Below, piece by piece: positions 25,642-34,089 of a stretch of 64,000 nucleotides of DNA. The notes beneath the pieces are model-generated. The model saw only the letters and a list, made by a program, of their open reading frames with translations, did no database searches and was not told the DNA's origin. The DNA lies in assembly GCA_036794825.1 (NCBI GenBank), contig DAIRGA010000001.1, positions 124,001 to 188,000 on the forward strand, given 5' to 3'. The DNA comes from RZYY01 sp036794825 (GTDB taxonomy: Bacteria > Bacteroidota > Bacteroidia > Bacteroidales > 4484-276). Position 1 is the stretch's first letter. Every line of letters begins with the position of its first letter. The position numbers and the translations under genes are program-made.

Positions 25642-25878
25642 ATGACCATCAAGGTAATCAATAAAAATAAAGTACTATTTCAGGATACTGTTAAATCCGC
25701 TCAGCTTCCCGGTATTGACGGACTTTTTGGTATCTTGCATAACCATGCACCGATGGTTTATGTGCTCAAAAAAGGCAAAGTAAAAATTACCAAAGAGGAT
25801 GATAAAGAGCACCTTATCGAAATCAACGGAGGAATTTTTGAAGTATTTAATAACGAACTTGTCGTTTTAGCAGACTAA
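25642..25878 (+). CDS. atpC: ATP synthase F1 epsilon subunit, short form
   Basis: A 78-residue subunit of the central stalk. It contains only the N-terminal beta-sandwich (GIDGLFGILHNHAPMVYVLK, INGGIFEVFNNELVVLAD). The C-terminal two-helix domain that inhibits ATP hydrolysis in E. coli is absent, so inhibition by that mechanism is not possible. Short epsilon subunits are usual in Bacteroidota. Separated from atpD by 24 bases. Confidence 0.93.
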   Translation: MTIKVINKNKVLFQDTVKSAQLPGIDGLFGILHNHAPMVYVLKKGKVKITKEDDKEHLIEINGGIFEVFNNELVVLAD

Positions 25879-25899
25879 TCAAACCACGAAAACTATCTG

Positions 25900-27060
25900 A
25901 TGATTAATCGGCACAACAAAATAAAGAAGTGGCTCAGGAAAATGATTATCCCATTTGGGATAGTGATGATCATTGCCGTTGGAAATGTTTATTCTGCAGA
26001 TGGTTCGAAGCAACATACCCATACTGATGGCCATGCTGATGATTCGCACGGTAAGAAGGAATTCAATGCCGGGGATATGATTTTTCATCACATCGCCGAT
26101 GCCCATGAGTGGCATGTTCTGGATATTGGCGATTTTCATCTTTCCATTCCTTTGCCGGTGATCCTGTGGCATGAAGGTAGTCTACATGTTTTCATGTCGA
26201 ACAAATTTCATCATGGCCACGAACTTTACAAAGGTTTCGGAATTGCTTCTGAAGGCAATTCAAGCAAGATTGTAAAAGCCGATTTAGACAAATTTGATTC
26301 GGAACATATTATTACGCAGGATGCAGATTTTGCCGCACCGCTCGATTTCTCGATCACCAAAAATGTACTGGCAATTTTTGTAAGTGCAGCCATATTGCTT
26401 TGGGTCTTTATTTCGGTAGCCAATGCTTACCGCAGGAGAGGAACCAAAGCGCCTACCGGATTACAGTCGTTTCTTGAGCCGGTGATCCTGTTTATTCGGG
26501 ATAACATTGCCAGGCCATCCATCGGTGAGAAGAAGTACGCCTACTTTATGCCATTTCTGCTTACCATATTCTTCTTCATTTTCCTGAACAACCTTATGGG
26601 ATTGATACCATTTTTTCCCGGCGGCGCCAACGTTACGGGGAATATCTCGGTTACGCTTGTGCTGGCGTTGTTCACCTTTTTCACTATAATTATTACTGCC
26701 AACAAAAATTACTGGATGCACATCATCAACACCCCCGGAGTTCCGTGGATGCTGAAGATACCCATACCTCTGATGCCGGTGATTGAACTTTCGGGGCTTT
26801 TCATCAAGCCTGTGGTGCTTATGATTCGTCTTTTTGCCAATATTACCGCCGGGCACATTATCAGCCTTGCATTTGTCAGCCTGATTTTCATATTTGGCAA
26901 CATGGGTGAGATCTTTGGTTACATGATTTCGCCGGTTTCGGTTGTGTTCTCCATTTTCGTGAAATTTATCGAACTCCTGGTTGCGTTTATCCAGGCATAT
27001 GTATTTACACTTTTATCAGCGCTCTATTTTGGGATGGCTGTTGAAGAGGCACATCACTAA
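25900..27060 (+). CDS. atpB: ATP synthase F0 a subunit
   Basis: A 386-residue membrane subunit forming the proton half-channels. It has an N-terminal signal-like helix and a His-rich periplasmic extension of about 130 residues (HTHTDGHADDSHGKK, HHIADAHEWH, FHHGHE). The core follows: FFIFLNNLMGLIPFFPGGA and the essential-arginine helix VVLMIRLFANITAGHI, then the C-terminal helices. Such extended a subunits occur in Bacteroidota; the purpose of the His-rich part is unknown, perhaps metal or proton buffering. 21 bases follow atpC. Confidence 0.96.
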   Translation: MINRHNKIKKWLRKMIIPFGIVMIIAVGNVYSADGSKQHTHTDGHADDSHGKKEFNAGDMIFHHIADAHEWHVLDIGDFHLSIPLPVILWHEGSLHVFMSNKFHHGHELYKGFGIASEGNSSKIVKADLDKFDSEHIITQDADFAAPLDFSITKNVLAIFVSAAILLWVFISVANAYRRRGTKAPTGLQSFLEPVILFIRDNIARPSIGEKKYAYFMPFLLTIFFFIFLNNLMGLIPFFPGGANVTGNISVTLVLALFTFFTIIITANKNYWMHIINTPGVPWMLKIPIPLMPVIELSGLFIKPVVLMIRLFANITAGHIISLAFVSLIFIFGNMGEIFGYMISPVSVVFSIFVKFIELLVAFIQAYVFTLLSALYFGMAVEEAHH

Positions 27061-27114
27061 AAGAAAATTACAAGAAATTAATTCATAACAATCATCAATT
27101 AAATCGCTTAAACT

Positions 27115-27375
27115 ATGGAATTTTTAATGATTTTACTACAGGCCGGAGCTGATCTCACCTTGTTTGCAAAAGCCGGAGCAGGCCTTTCCGCAGCTATTGC
27201 AGCTGCAGGAGCAGGATTTAGTATTGGCAAAATCGGTGCTGCTGCTATCGAATCCATCGCCCGCCAGCCGGAAGTGGCCGGAGATGTCAGATCAAACATG
27301 ATCGTTTCTGCCGCTCTTATCGAAGGTCTCGCGTTTTTTGCTATCGTTGTTTGTCTTTTGATTGTATTTCAATAG
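27115..27375 (+). CDS. atpE: ATP synthase F0 c subunit (proton type)
   Basis: An 86-residue hairpin of two membrane helices forming the c ring. The loop is SIARQPEV and the proton-binding carboxylate is in SAALIEGLAFF. The residue after this Glu is Gly, and the position matching the Na+ ligand Gln of Ilyobacter-type c subunits is Ile, so a proton-driven ring is expected. This inference is from alignment by eye. Confidence 0.96.
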   Translation: MEFLMILLQAGADLTLFAKAGAGLSAAIAAAGAGFSIGKIGAAAIESIARQPEVAGDVRSNMIVSAALIEGLAFFAIVVCLLIVFQ

Positions 27376-27541
27376 GATTGTCCGATTCTGACAAAGTGCG
27401 AAATCAAGGATAAATGATTTCGGCTGATAATCAGATATGTTTCGTTTGATACCAGGACAGTGGCTACAGGAAATACAATCAATGCACCAACTGTGTAACT
27501 GTTCCATTTTTGTAAGAAACGACATCATTAAACACTAAACT
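27376..27541 (+). other. Unusually long gap inside the atp operon
   Basis: The 166 bases between atpE and atpF hold no open frame, no terminator with a T run and no clear TAnnTTTG promoter, while other gaps in the operon are 14 to 54 bases. A role in raising c-subunit translation or in mRNA processing is possible. Confidence 0.4.
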
Positions 27542-28036
27542 ATGGAATTAGTAAGTCCGGGAATTGGGTTGATTTTTTGGATGACGCTTGCTTTTGGCGT
27601 GGTTCTTTGGGTTTTGGCAAAATTTGCCTGGAATCCTATTATGAAATCCATTCATGAACGTGAAGAATCAATTGACCAGGCGCTTCAGCAGGCCGAACAT
27701 GCCAGAGCAGAGATGAAGAATCTCAAGGCCAGTAACGAAGAGCTGATCAACCAGGCCAAAGTTGAGCGGGATACTATCCTGAAAGAGACGATTCAAATGC
27801 GGGATAAGATGATACTTGAAGCGAAGGAAAAAGCTTCGGCTGAAGCCGATCTTATCATCGAAAAGACCAGGGAACAACTTGAGTTTGAAAAGCGCGCCGC
27901 AATGCTTGATCTGAAAAATCAGATTGGCCAGCTGAGCCTCGATATCGCTGAAAAGTTACTCTCCCGCGAACTGATGGATAAGAATGCCCAGAAAGAATAC
28001 GTGGAAGAATTGGTAAAAGACGTTAAGCTCAATTAA
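27542..28036 (+). CDS. atpF: ATP synthase F0 b subunit
   Basis: A 164-residue peripheral-stalk subunit: one N-terminal membrane helix (LVSPGIGLIFWMTLAFGVVL) and then a long charged right-handed-type coiled coil (SIHEREESIDQALQQAEHAR onward). It links the a subunit to delta. Length is normal. Confidence 0.95.
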   Translation: MELVSPGIGLIFWMTLAFGVVLWVLAKFAWNPIMKSIHEREESIDQALQQAEHARAEMKNLKASNEELINQAKVERDTILKETIQMRDKMILEAKEKASAEADLIIEKTREQLEFEKRAAMLDLKNQIGQLSLDIAEKLLSRELMDKNAQKEYVEELVKDVKLN

Positions 28037-28053
28037 TCTGAAGGATAAGGGTA

Positions 28054-28611
28054 ATGGATGTAACCATAATCGCCAACCGCTATGCCAAGGCTTTGTTTAA
28101 CCTTGCTCAGGAAAAAAACCTGATAGAGCCTACTTACCTGGATATGATTCAGGTTTGGGAGGTTGTGCGCGAAAACAAAAGCCTGACCAATATCCTGAGA
28201 AGCCCTATCATTCCCAATCCAAAGAAACTGAGCATTCTCAGAGCATTATTTGTCGGGCGGATAAGTGCTTTTACCTTCAGATTTCTCGAACTAGTAATCA
28301 AAAAAGACCGGGCACTTTTGACCAGGTATATAGCCGAGAGTTTTATAGAGATTTACAAAGACCACAAAAACATCATTACCATCCAGTTGGTCACAGCTTA
28401 TACTCTCGATGAGTTAACCCGCAGGAAAATACTCGATCAGCTCAGCGATTTGACCCACATGACCATTGACCTGGTTGAAAAAGTGAATCCGGAACTGATC
28501 GGAGGCTTTGTTTTTAGCTACAAAGACCGAAAATTTGACGCCAGTTTGCGCCAGAAAATAAAGCTGCTGAGCAAAGAATTTGAAAAGAACCCTTACGTGA
28601 AAGAGTTATAA
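28054..28611 (+). CDS. atpH: ATP synthase F1 delta subunit
   Basis: A 185-residue stator subunit binding the top of F1. It starts IANRYAKALFNLAQEKNLIE, the N-terminal helical domain that binds alpha, and ends with the family signature VNPELIGGFVFSYKDRKFDA. 17 bases follow atpF. Confidence 0.95.
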   Translation: MDVTIIANRYAKALFNLAQEKNLIEPTYLDMIQVWEVVRENKSLTNILRSPIIPNPKKLSILRALFVGRISAFTFRFLELVIKKDRALLTRYIAESFIEIYKDHKNIITIQLVTAYTLDELTRRKILDQLSDLTHMTIDLVEKVNPELIGGFVFSYKDRKFDASLRQKIKLLSKEFEKNPYVKEL

Positions 28612-28639
28612 AGAATTGTAAAAAGTTAATCAAAGTAAT

Positions 28640-30232
28640 ATGGCACAGATCAAAGCGGCTGAAGTTACCGAAATCCTGCGACAGGAACTGGCAGGATTCA
28701 AGACGGAATCGGAGCTTGAAGAAATTGGCACGGTACTTCAAATCGGAGACGGCATTGCCAGGATATTTGGCCTTTCCAATGTTGAATCAGGCGAACTGGT
28801 AAAATTTGAAAAGGGCGACCTGATGGGTATTGTCCTTAACCTTGAGCAGGACAACGTGGGAATTGTACTTCTTGGCGATACTCACGACATCAAGGAAGGC
28901 GACGTGGTAAAACGTACACGCCGTATTGCCTCCATTAAGGTAGGCCCCGGAATGTTGGGAAGAGTGGTAAATACACTTGGCAAACCGATTGACGGCAAGG
29001 GCGAAATTAAGGGCGAAACCTGGGAAATGCCCCTGGAACGAAAAGCTCCTGGCGTAATTTTCAGACAACCTGTTAATGAGCCGCTTCAAACCGGAGTAAA
29101 GGCTATTGATGCCATGATTCCCATTGGCCGCGGCCAGCGAGAACTTATTATCGGCGACCGCCAGACCGGTAAAACAGCCATTGCTATTGATACTATTATC
29201 AATCAACGTGAATTTTACGATAAAGGCGAGCCGGTTTATTGCATCTATGTAGCAACTGGCCAGAAAGGCTCCACAGTAGCCAATATCGTGAAGACCCTGG
29301 AGGACAACGGCGCTATGGCCTACACCATTATCGTTGTTGCCACGGCATCTGATCCGGCTGCCATGCAGTTTTATGCTCCTTTTGCAGGCGCTGCAATCGG
29401 CGAGTTTTTCAGGGATACCGGAAAACCGGCACTCGTAGTTTATGACGATTTATCGAAGCAGGCAGTTTCTTACCGCGAAGTTTCGTTGCTCCTGCGCCGC
29501 CCGCCGGGACGTGAGGCTTATCCTGGCGACGTGTTCTACCTTCACTCAAGATTGCTCGAGCGCGCAGCCAAGATCATCGAATCGGATGAGATTGCCAAAA
29601 ACATGAACGACCTGCCCGAAAGTATACGTCCTATTGTGAAAGGTGGTGGCTCACTCACAGCATTGCCACTGATCGAAACCCAGGCCGGTGACGTTTCAGC
29701 CTACATCCCCACCAACGTGATTTCCATTACCGACGGCCAGATCTTCCTCGAATCCAGCCTCTTCAACGCCGGGATCAAACCCGCTATCAACGTGGGAATC
29801 TCGGTTTCGCGTGTTGGGGGAAATGCCCAGATCAAATCCATGAAGAAAGTCTCCGGAACGCTAAAGATTGATCAGGCTCAGTTCCGCGAACTGGAAGCAT
29901 TTGCCAAATTCAGCTCCGACCTCGATGCATCCACGCTTTCAGTGCTCGAAAAAGGTCGGCGTAACGTCGAAATACTGAAACAGAATCAATATTCCCCAAT
30001 GGCGGTTGAGCAGCAAATTGCCATAATTTATTGTGGAACCAAAGGCTTGCTGAAAGAACTCCCTGCCTCAGAAGTGAAAAATTTCGAAGAGATCTATATC
30101 AATCTGCTCAAAACGCAGCACCCTGAATTGCTTCAAAATCTGAAAGCAGGGAAACTTCTCGAGGAAGACGAGAAGATTATGCGAAGCGTTGCCGCTGAAT
30201 TGGTTGCAAGGATTAATATTAAAACTGCTTAA
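28640..30232 (+). CDS. atpA: ATP synthase F1 alpha subunit
   Basis: A 530-residue non-catalytic nucleotide-binding subunit. It has the P-loop GDRQTGKTAIAIDTIINQ, ALVVYDDLSKQAVSYREVSL and the alpha signature PAINVGISVSRVGG with the arginine finger. Length is normal for the phylum. Confidence 0.98.
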   Translation: MAQIKAAEVTEILRQELAGFKTESELEEIGTVLQIGDGIARIFGLSNVESGELVKFEKGDLMGIVLNLEQDNVGIVLLGDTHDIKEGDVVKRTRRIASIKVGPGMLGRVVNTLGKPIDGKGEIKGETWEMPLERKAPGVIFRQPVNEPLQTGVKAIDAMIPIGRGQRELIIGDRQTGKTAIAIDTIINQREFYDKGEPVYCIYVATGQKGSTVANIVKTLEDNGAMAYTIIVVATASDPAAMQFYAPFAGAAIGEFFRDTGKPALVVYDDLSKQAVSYREVSLLLRRPPGREAYPGDVFYLHSRLLERAAKIIESDEIAKNMNDLPESIRPIVKGGGSLTALPLIETQAGDVSAYIPTNVISITDGQIFLESSLFNAGIKPAINVGISVSRVGGNAQIKSMKKVSGTLKIDQAQFRELEAFAKFSSDLDASTLSVLEKGRRNVEILKQNQYSPMAVEQQIAIIYCGTKGLLKELPASEVKNFEEIYINLLKTQHPELLQNLKAGKLLEEDEKIMRSVAAELVARINIKTA

Positions 30233-30246
30233 ACCGATTAAGTTTT

Positions 30247-31134
30247 ATGCCAAATCTAAAGGAAGTCAGAACCAGAATTGACTCGGTGAAATCCACCGAA
30301 CAGATTACCAGCGCCATGAAAATGGTATCTGCTTCCAAATTGCGTAAAGCCCAGACCACAATCCAGGATATGCGACCTTATGCCGACCGTATGGAGGCAT
30401 TGATGCACCGAGTATTTCACCCGGGAGCAAACCCGGTTGTGTCACCACTCAACGAACAGCGGAATCCTCAGAAAATTCTTCTGATCGGCGTCTCCTCCAA
30501 CAGAGGGCTCTGCGGTCCTTTTAATACCAATGTTGGAAAGGCTTTGATGCAGCGCGCACAGCAGGATTATGAAAGCCAGTATCGTGATGGAAATGTCGAG
30601 ATTTTTACCATTGGCAAGAAAGCTTTTGAATACCTTGTAGCCCGTAAAGTGAAGGTCGCCCGCAGAAATGATTTCCTTATTGATAAATTCAGCCCGGAGA
30701 TGATTGATCCGTTAGCAAAGGAACTGATGAAAGATTTCATTGATAAAAAGTACGATCGCATTGAGCTGATATATCATCATTTTAAAAATGCCGCTGTACA
30801 GGTAGTAACAGTTTCGCAGTTTCTTCCTTTCGAAAATCCGGTGGACCAAAAAACCTGGAAGCCAAAGGATGACTTCGACTTTATCTTTAAACCATCATTG
30901 GAAAGCGTCCTCGAACTTTTAATCCCTAAATGGCTGAACCTTAAGATTTATGAAACCCTTGCCGATTCAGCCGCATCAGAGCACGGCGCCCGGATGATTG
31001 CCATGCACAAAGCCACCGACAACGCTAAAGAGCTGCTTCGCAATCTCAAACTCTCCTACAACAAAGCCCGTCAAACCGCCATCACCAACGAGATTATCGA
31101 GATCATCGGCGGAGCAGAGGCATTCAAGAAATAG
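30247..31134 (+). CDS. atpG: ATP synthase F1 gamma subunit
   Basis: A 295-residue rotor shaft. The N-terminal helix VRTRIDSVKSTEQITSAMKM and the C-terminal helix ARQTAITNEIIEIIGGAEAF form the coiled coil inside F1; a Rossmann-like middle domain includes SSNRGLCGPFNTNV. It is the last gene of the operon. Confidence 0.97.
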   Translation: MPNLKEVRTRIDSVKSTEQITSAMKMVSASKLRKAQTTIQDMRPYADRMEALMHRVFHPGANPVVSPLNEQRNPQKILLIGVSSNRGLCGPFNTNVGKALMQRAQQDYESQYRDGNVEIFTIGKKAFEYLVARKVKVARRNDFLIDKFSPEMIDPLAKELMKDFIDKKYDRIELIYHHFKNAAVQVVTVSQFLPFENPVDQKTWKPKDDFDFIFKPSLESVLELLIPKWLNLKIYETLADSAASEHGARMIAMHKATDNAKELLRNLKLSYNKARQTAITNEIIEIIGGAEAFKK

Positions 31135-31200
31135 CCAGACCCGATTTCTTCACCCATTGCCTTTTTCATCTTCCTGAAAAGTCATTTCGACTTATTGCCA

Positions 31201-31208
31201 TAAATTTG
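31201..31208 (+). promoter_or_regulatory. Promoter -7 element for the adenylyl-sulfate reductase gene
   Basis: TAAATTTG, 36 bases before the ATG at 31245. A longer frame from a TTG at 31206 overlaps this element and is rejected. Confidence 0.45.
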
Positions 31209-31244
31209 CAACCGAATTTGAATCGCAAACCGGACATACAGATT

Positions 31245-31952
31245 ATGGAAAATATTGCTATTGAACAACTTAACCAAAAGTTCGTCAACGCAGAGGCTCC
31301 CGAAATCCTCAGATACTTTCTGGAAACCTACAAAGGTAAGATTGGCCTTGCCTCGAGTATGGGCGCTGAAGACCAGGTTTTAACGGAGATGATTGCAGCC
31401 ATTGACCCTTCAACCCGGGTATTTACCCTCGACACCGGAAGGGTTTTCCCTGAAACCTATGAACTGATTGAGAAGACCAACGCCCGTTACAGAATCAATA
31501 TCGAAGTCTATTTTCCCGAGCGGGAACAGGTTGAAAAGATGGTTGCCGAAAAGGGGATCAACCTGTTTTACGAAAGCATTGAAAATCGGCGCTATTGCTG
31601 TCATACCCGAAAAATTGTTCCTCTGAAAAGGGCTTTATCCGGGCTTGAAGTCTGGATAAGCGGATTGAGGCGCAGCCAGTCGGTTACGCGCAGTTCAGTG
31701 AAGTTTGTTGAGTGGGATGAAACCAATCAGTTGATTAAGATCAATCCGCTTTTAAACTGGGATGAACAGCAGGTATGGAACTATATCAGGCAAAAGAACG
31801 TTCCTTACAACACGCTGCACGACAAGGGATTTGCAAGTATTGGCTGTCAGCCCTGCACCAGAGCCATCGAACCGGGGGAGGATGTACGCGCAGGCCGTTG
31901 GTGGTGGGAAAATCCTGACATGAAAGAGTGTGGTTTGCATGTGAAGAAATGA
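31245..31952 (+). CDS. cysH: Assimilatory adenylyl-sulfate (APS/PAPS) reductase
   Basis: A 235-residue enzyme that reduces activated sulfate to sulfite with thioredoxin. It has the nucleotide-binding LASSMGAEDQVL loop, FTLDTGRVFPET, and four cysteines for a [4Fe-4S] cluster in RRYCCHTRKIVPLKRAL and SIGCQPCTR. The catalytic C-terminal cysteine is in KECGLHVKK. The four-Cys set assigns it to the APS-type (EC 1.8.4.10) rather than the cluster-free PAPS type. No cysDN or sulfite reductase genes are nearby, so it stands apart from the rest of the pathway. Confidence 0.94.
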   Translation: MENIAIEQLNQKFVNAEAPEILRYFLETYKGKIGLASSMGAEDQVLTEMIAAIDPSTRVFTLDTGRVFPETYELIEKTNARYRINIEVYFPEREQVEKMVAEKGINLFYESIENRRYCCHTRKIVPLKRALSGLEVWISGLRRSQSVTRSSVKFVEWDETNQLIKINPLLNWDEQQVWNYIRQKNVPYNTLHDKGFASIGCQPCTRAIEPGEDVRAGRWWWENPDMKECGLHVKK

Positions 31953-32076
31953 AGGGTTGTTTTTGGAGCGCCCTCTAACCGCTGAAATCCTGACTTTTTC
32001 GGGTTTCAAAGCCGGAATCTTCGTAACCCGCCATTAAAGTAATTGATTACCAATGAGTTTATAAAATTTTAGAACA

Positions 32077-32679
32077 ATGGATATAGGAATTTTTCAGGTT
32101 GATTCATGGGTTTTTACATGGATTATCCTGCCACTTCTGATCTTTTTATCGCGCATTGCCGACCAGAGTATCGGCACGCTCAGGCTGATTTTTGTATCAA
32201 AAGGTTATAAGTACATTGCGCCGGCGTTAGGATTCTTTGAGGTGATAATCTGGCTGTTGGCTGTGAGCCAAATTCTTAAGCAGATGGATAATTACCTTTA
32301 TTACATTGCCTACGGCGCCGGGTTTGCCACCGGAAATTTCATCGGTATCATTCTCGAAGAAAGGATTTCGCTGGGTACGGTCATCGTGCGGATATTCCCA
32401 AAACTTGATTCAACAGATCTGATTAACTATCTGAAGGAGAATAACTATGGTCTTACATTGATGGATGCTGAGGGAAGCCGGGGTCCGGTAAAGATCATTT
32501 TTCTGATTATCCCCCGAAAACAGTTAAAAACGCTGGTTGAGATCATCAACCGCTTCAATCCCAACGCTTTTTATTCGATCGAGGAGGTAAAGTCTGTAAA
32601 ACATGGTGTTATCAGGCGCGAAGGGTCGCTCGTCGCCTCAAGGCATTTAATGCCACAGATATGGCGAAAGAGCAAGTAG
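32077..32679 (+). CDS. UPF0316 membrane protein (DUF5698-DUF2179)
   Basis: A 200-residue protein with three N-terminal membrane helices (about 10-30, 45-65 and 70-90) containing the UPF0316 signature LSRIADQSIGTLRLIFVSKG. A C-terminal ferredoxin-like DUF2179 domain follows (about 110-175: ISLGTVIVRIFPKLD, FLIIPRKQLKTLVEIINRFN). DUF2179 domains probably bind a small ligand. No function is established for the family. Confidence 0.88.
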   Translation: MDIGIFQVDSWVFTWIILPLLIFLSRIADQSIGTLRLIFVSKGYKYIAPALGFFEVIIWLLAVSQILKQMDNYLYYIAYGAGFATGNFIGIILEERISLGTVIVRIFPKLDSTDLINYLKENNYGLTLMDAEGSRGPVKIIFLIIPRKQLKTLVEIINRFNPNAFYSIEEVKSVKHGVIRREGSLVASRHLMPQIWRKSK

Positions 32680-32698
32680 AGTACCGTGTGAACAGATA

Positions 32699-32733
32699 GG
32701 GAAATGAGGTGATGGGGAATTGGGGTGATAGGG
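32699..32733 (+). repeat. G-tract cluster, possible G-quadruplex
   Basis: Four G runs (GGG 32699, GGGG 32714, GGGG 32722, GGG 32731) occur within 35 bases of a purine-rich stretch built from near repeats of GATRGGGAAT. The stretch lies between convergent genes. Confidence 0.35.
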
Positions 32734-32807
32734 AATGGTGGAATGAGAAGCAGAAAACCATGACAACCGGAAGCGGGTACACAAGGATTGATGAGGGAAT
32801 GGAGACC

Positions 32808-34034
32808 CTAATCCCACCGGATTGCTTTCACCGGGCTGATTCGTGTAATTACATAGGACGGAATCAGCATGAACAATACGCAGAGAATCAATGTGCCGGC
32901 GTTCAAAAGGATTACAGGGATCAATTCAAGCTGGATGGGCGCTGCGGATATGTAATAGGATTCCTGGTCCAGTTTTATCAGTCCGAAATGTTTTTGCAGC
33001 AGCGCCAGTGAAATTCCCAGCAAATTACCGAACAACAGGCCGCGGGCAATAATGAAAGATGCATTGTATAGAAAAATATTTCTGATCGTGCGGTTTCGTG
33101 CGCCAATCGCTTTTAGCACACCGATCATGTTGGTTTTTTCAAGAATCAGAATCAGAAGGGTTGAGATCATATTGATGGCAGCCACGGCAATCATCAGCGT
33201 GAGAATGATGATAACGTTCATGTCCTGAAGATCAAGCCATTCGAATATCTGCGGATACATTTCCCTGATGGAGGTGGCGTTGAGGCCGTAACCAATAGAG
33301 TTATAAACTTTGTCGGTCATTTTATCAATTTCTCGGTAATTGTTTACAAAAACTTCAAATCCGCTGATTTCGCCGCTTTCCCAGTTGTTGAGCCGCTGCA
33401 CATGTCTGATATCGCCGATGAGGTAAAGATCATCAAACTCCTCCAGCCCGGTGTCGTAAACTCCGGCGATGTGAAACTTACGTCCACGCGGGGTCATTTC
33501 GTCAGGATTGATAAAATATACCCGAACGTCATCGCCAAGATTAAAATTGAGCTTGTTTAAAATCTTCCTCGAGATCAGAATATCGTCGGTTGGTTTTTCC
33601 TGGTCAATTTGCAAAAAGCTGCCTTCAACAATTTTGTCTTTGAAAAACGACCATTCGAAGTCGGTCGAGATACCTTTTAAGACTACACCCTGAATTTGGT
33701 CGGCAGTCTTTATCAGGCCTGATTTTGAGGCAAATACCTGGATGTGACGGATTCCGGCGCTATCTTTCAACGCCGGATAAAAGGGCTGGTCAATACTGAT
33801 GGGAGAGGTTTCGTAAGAACGGTTCAGGTCGAAACTGGTGATTTGAATATGCGAACCGAATCCGATTACTTTTTCAGTGATGGCGCTTTTGAAACCGAGG
33901 GTTACGGCCACCGAGAGTATCATCACCGCAAGCCCCAGCGCCACACTGATTATGGCCAGCCGTATGATAGGCCTGGAAAAGTTGGATTTGTCTTTTGATA
34001 AAATCCCCCGCGCTATGAAAAACTCAACATTCAA
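32808..34034 (-). CDS. LolC/LolE-type ABC transporter permease
   Basis: A 408-residue MacB/FtsX-family membrane protein. It begins NVEFFIARGILSKDK, as LolC/LolE proteins do, then has one membrane helix (IIRLAIISVALGLAVMILSV), a periplasmic domain of about 220 residues, and three C-terminal membrane helices ending YVITRISPVKAIRWD. Lol permeases release lipoproteins from the inner membrane to LolA. The partner ATPase is not adjacent. I start at TTG 34034: the longer frame would run into the neighbouring gene, and a TACTTTTG promoter element sits just upstream. Confidence 0.85.
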   Translation of the reverse strand: MNVEFFIARGILSKDKSNFSRPIIRLAIISVALGLAVMILSVAVTLGFKSAITEKVIGFGSHIQITSFDLNRSYETSPISIDQPFYPALKDSAGIRHIQVFASKSGLIKTADQIQGVVLKGISTDFEWSFFKDKIVEGSFLQIDQEKPTDDILISRKILNKLNFNLGDDVRVYFINPDEMTPRGRKFHIAGVYDTGLEEFDDLYLIGDIRHVQRLNNWESGEISGFEVFVNNYREIDKMTDKVYNSIGYGLNATSIREMYPQIFEWLDLQDMNVIIILTLMIAVAAINMISTLLILILEKTNMIGVLKAIGARNRTIRNIFLYNASFIIARGLLFGNLLGISLALLQKHFGLIKLDQESYYISAAPIQLELIPVILLNAGTLILCVLFMLIPSYVITRISPVKAIRWD

Positions 34035-34051
34035 TGGTCTGCGATTTTGGG

Positions 34052-34059
34052 CAAAAGTA
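34052..34059 (-). promoter_or_regulatory. Promoter -7 element for the LolC/E-type gene
   Basis: TACTTTTG on the minus strand lies between the two minus-strand genes and 17 bases before the TTG start. No spaced TTTG box is seen. Confidence 0.4.
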
Positions 34060-34089
34060 ACGATTTCCCTGTCGCTTGCGGGTGAACCA

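Noticed and set aside
24106..31134. Unusual gene order of the ATP synthase operon as a novelty
   Set aside because: Beta and epsilon first, alpha and gamma last is the known order in Bacteroidota.
32709..33011. 100-residue plus-strand frame after the UPF0316 gene
   Set aside because: It overlaps the LolC/E-type gene and starts inside the purine-rich tract; the amino acids look like low-complexity translation of G/A repeats.
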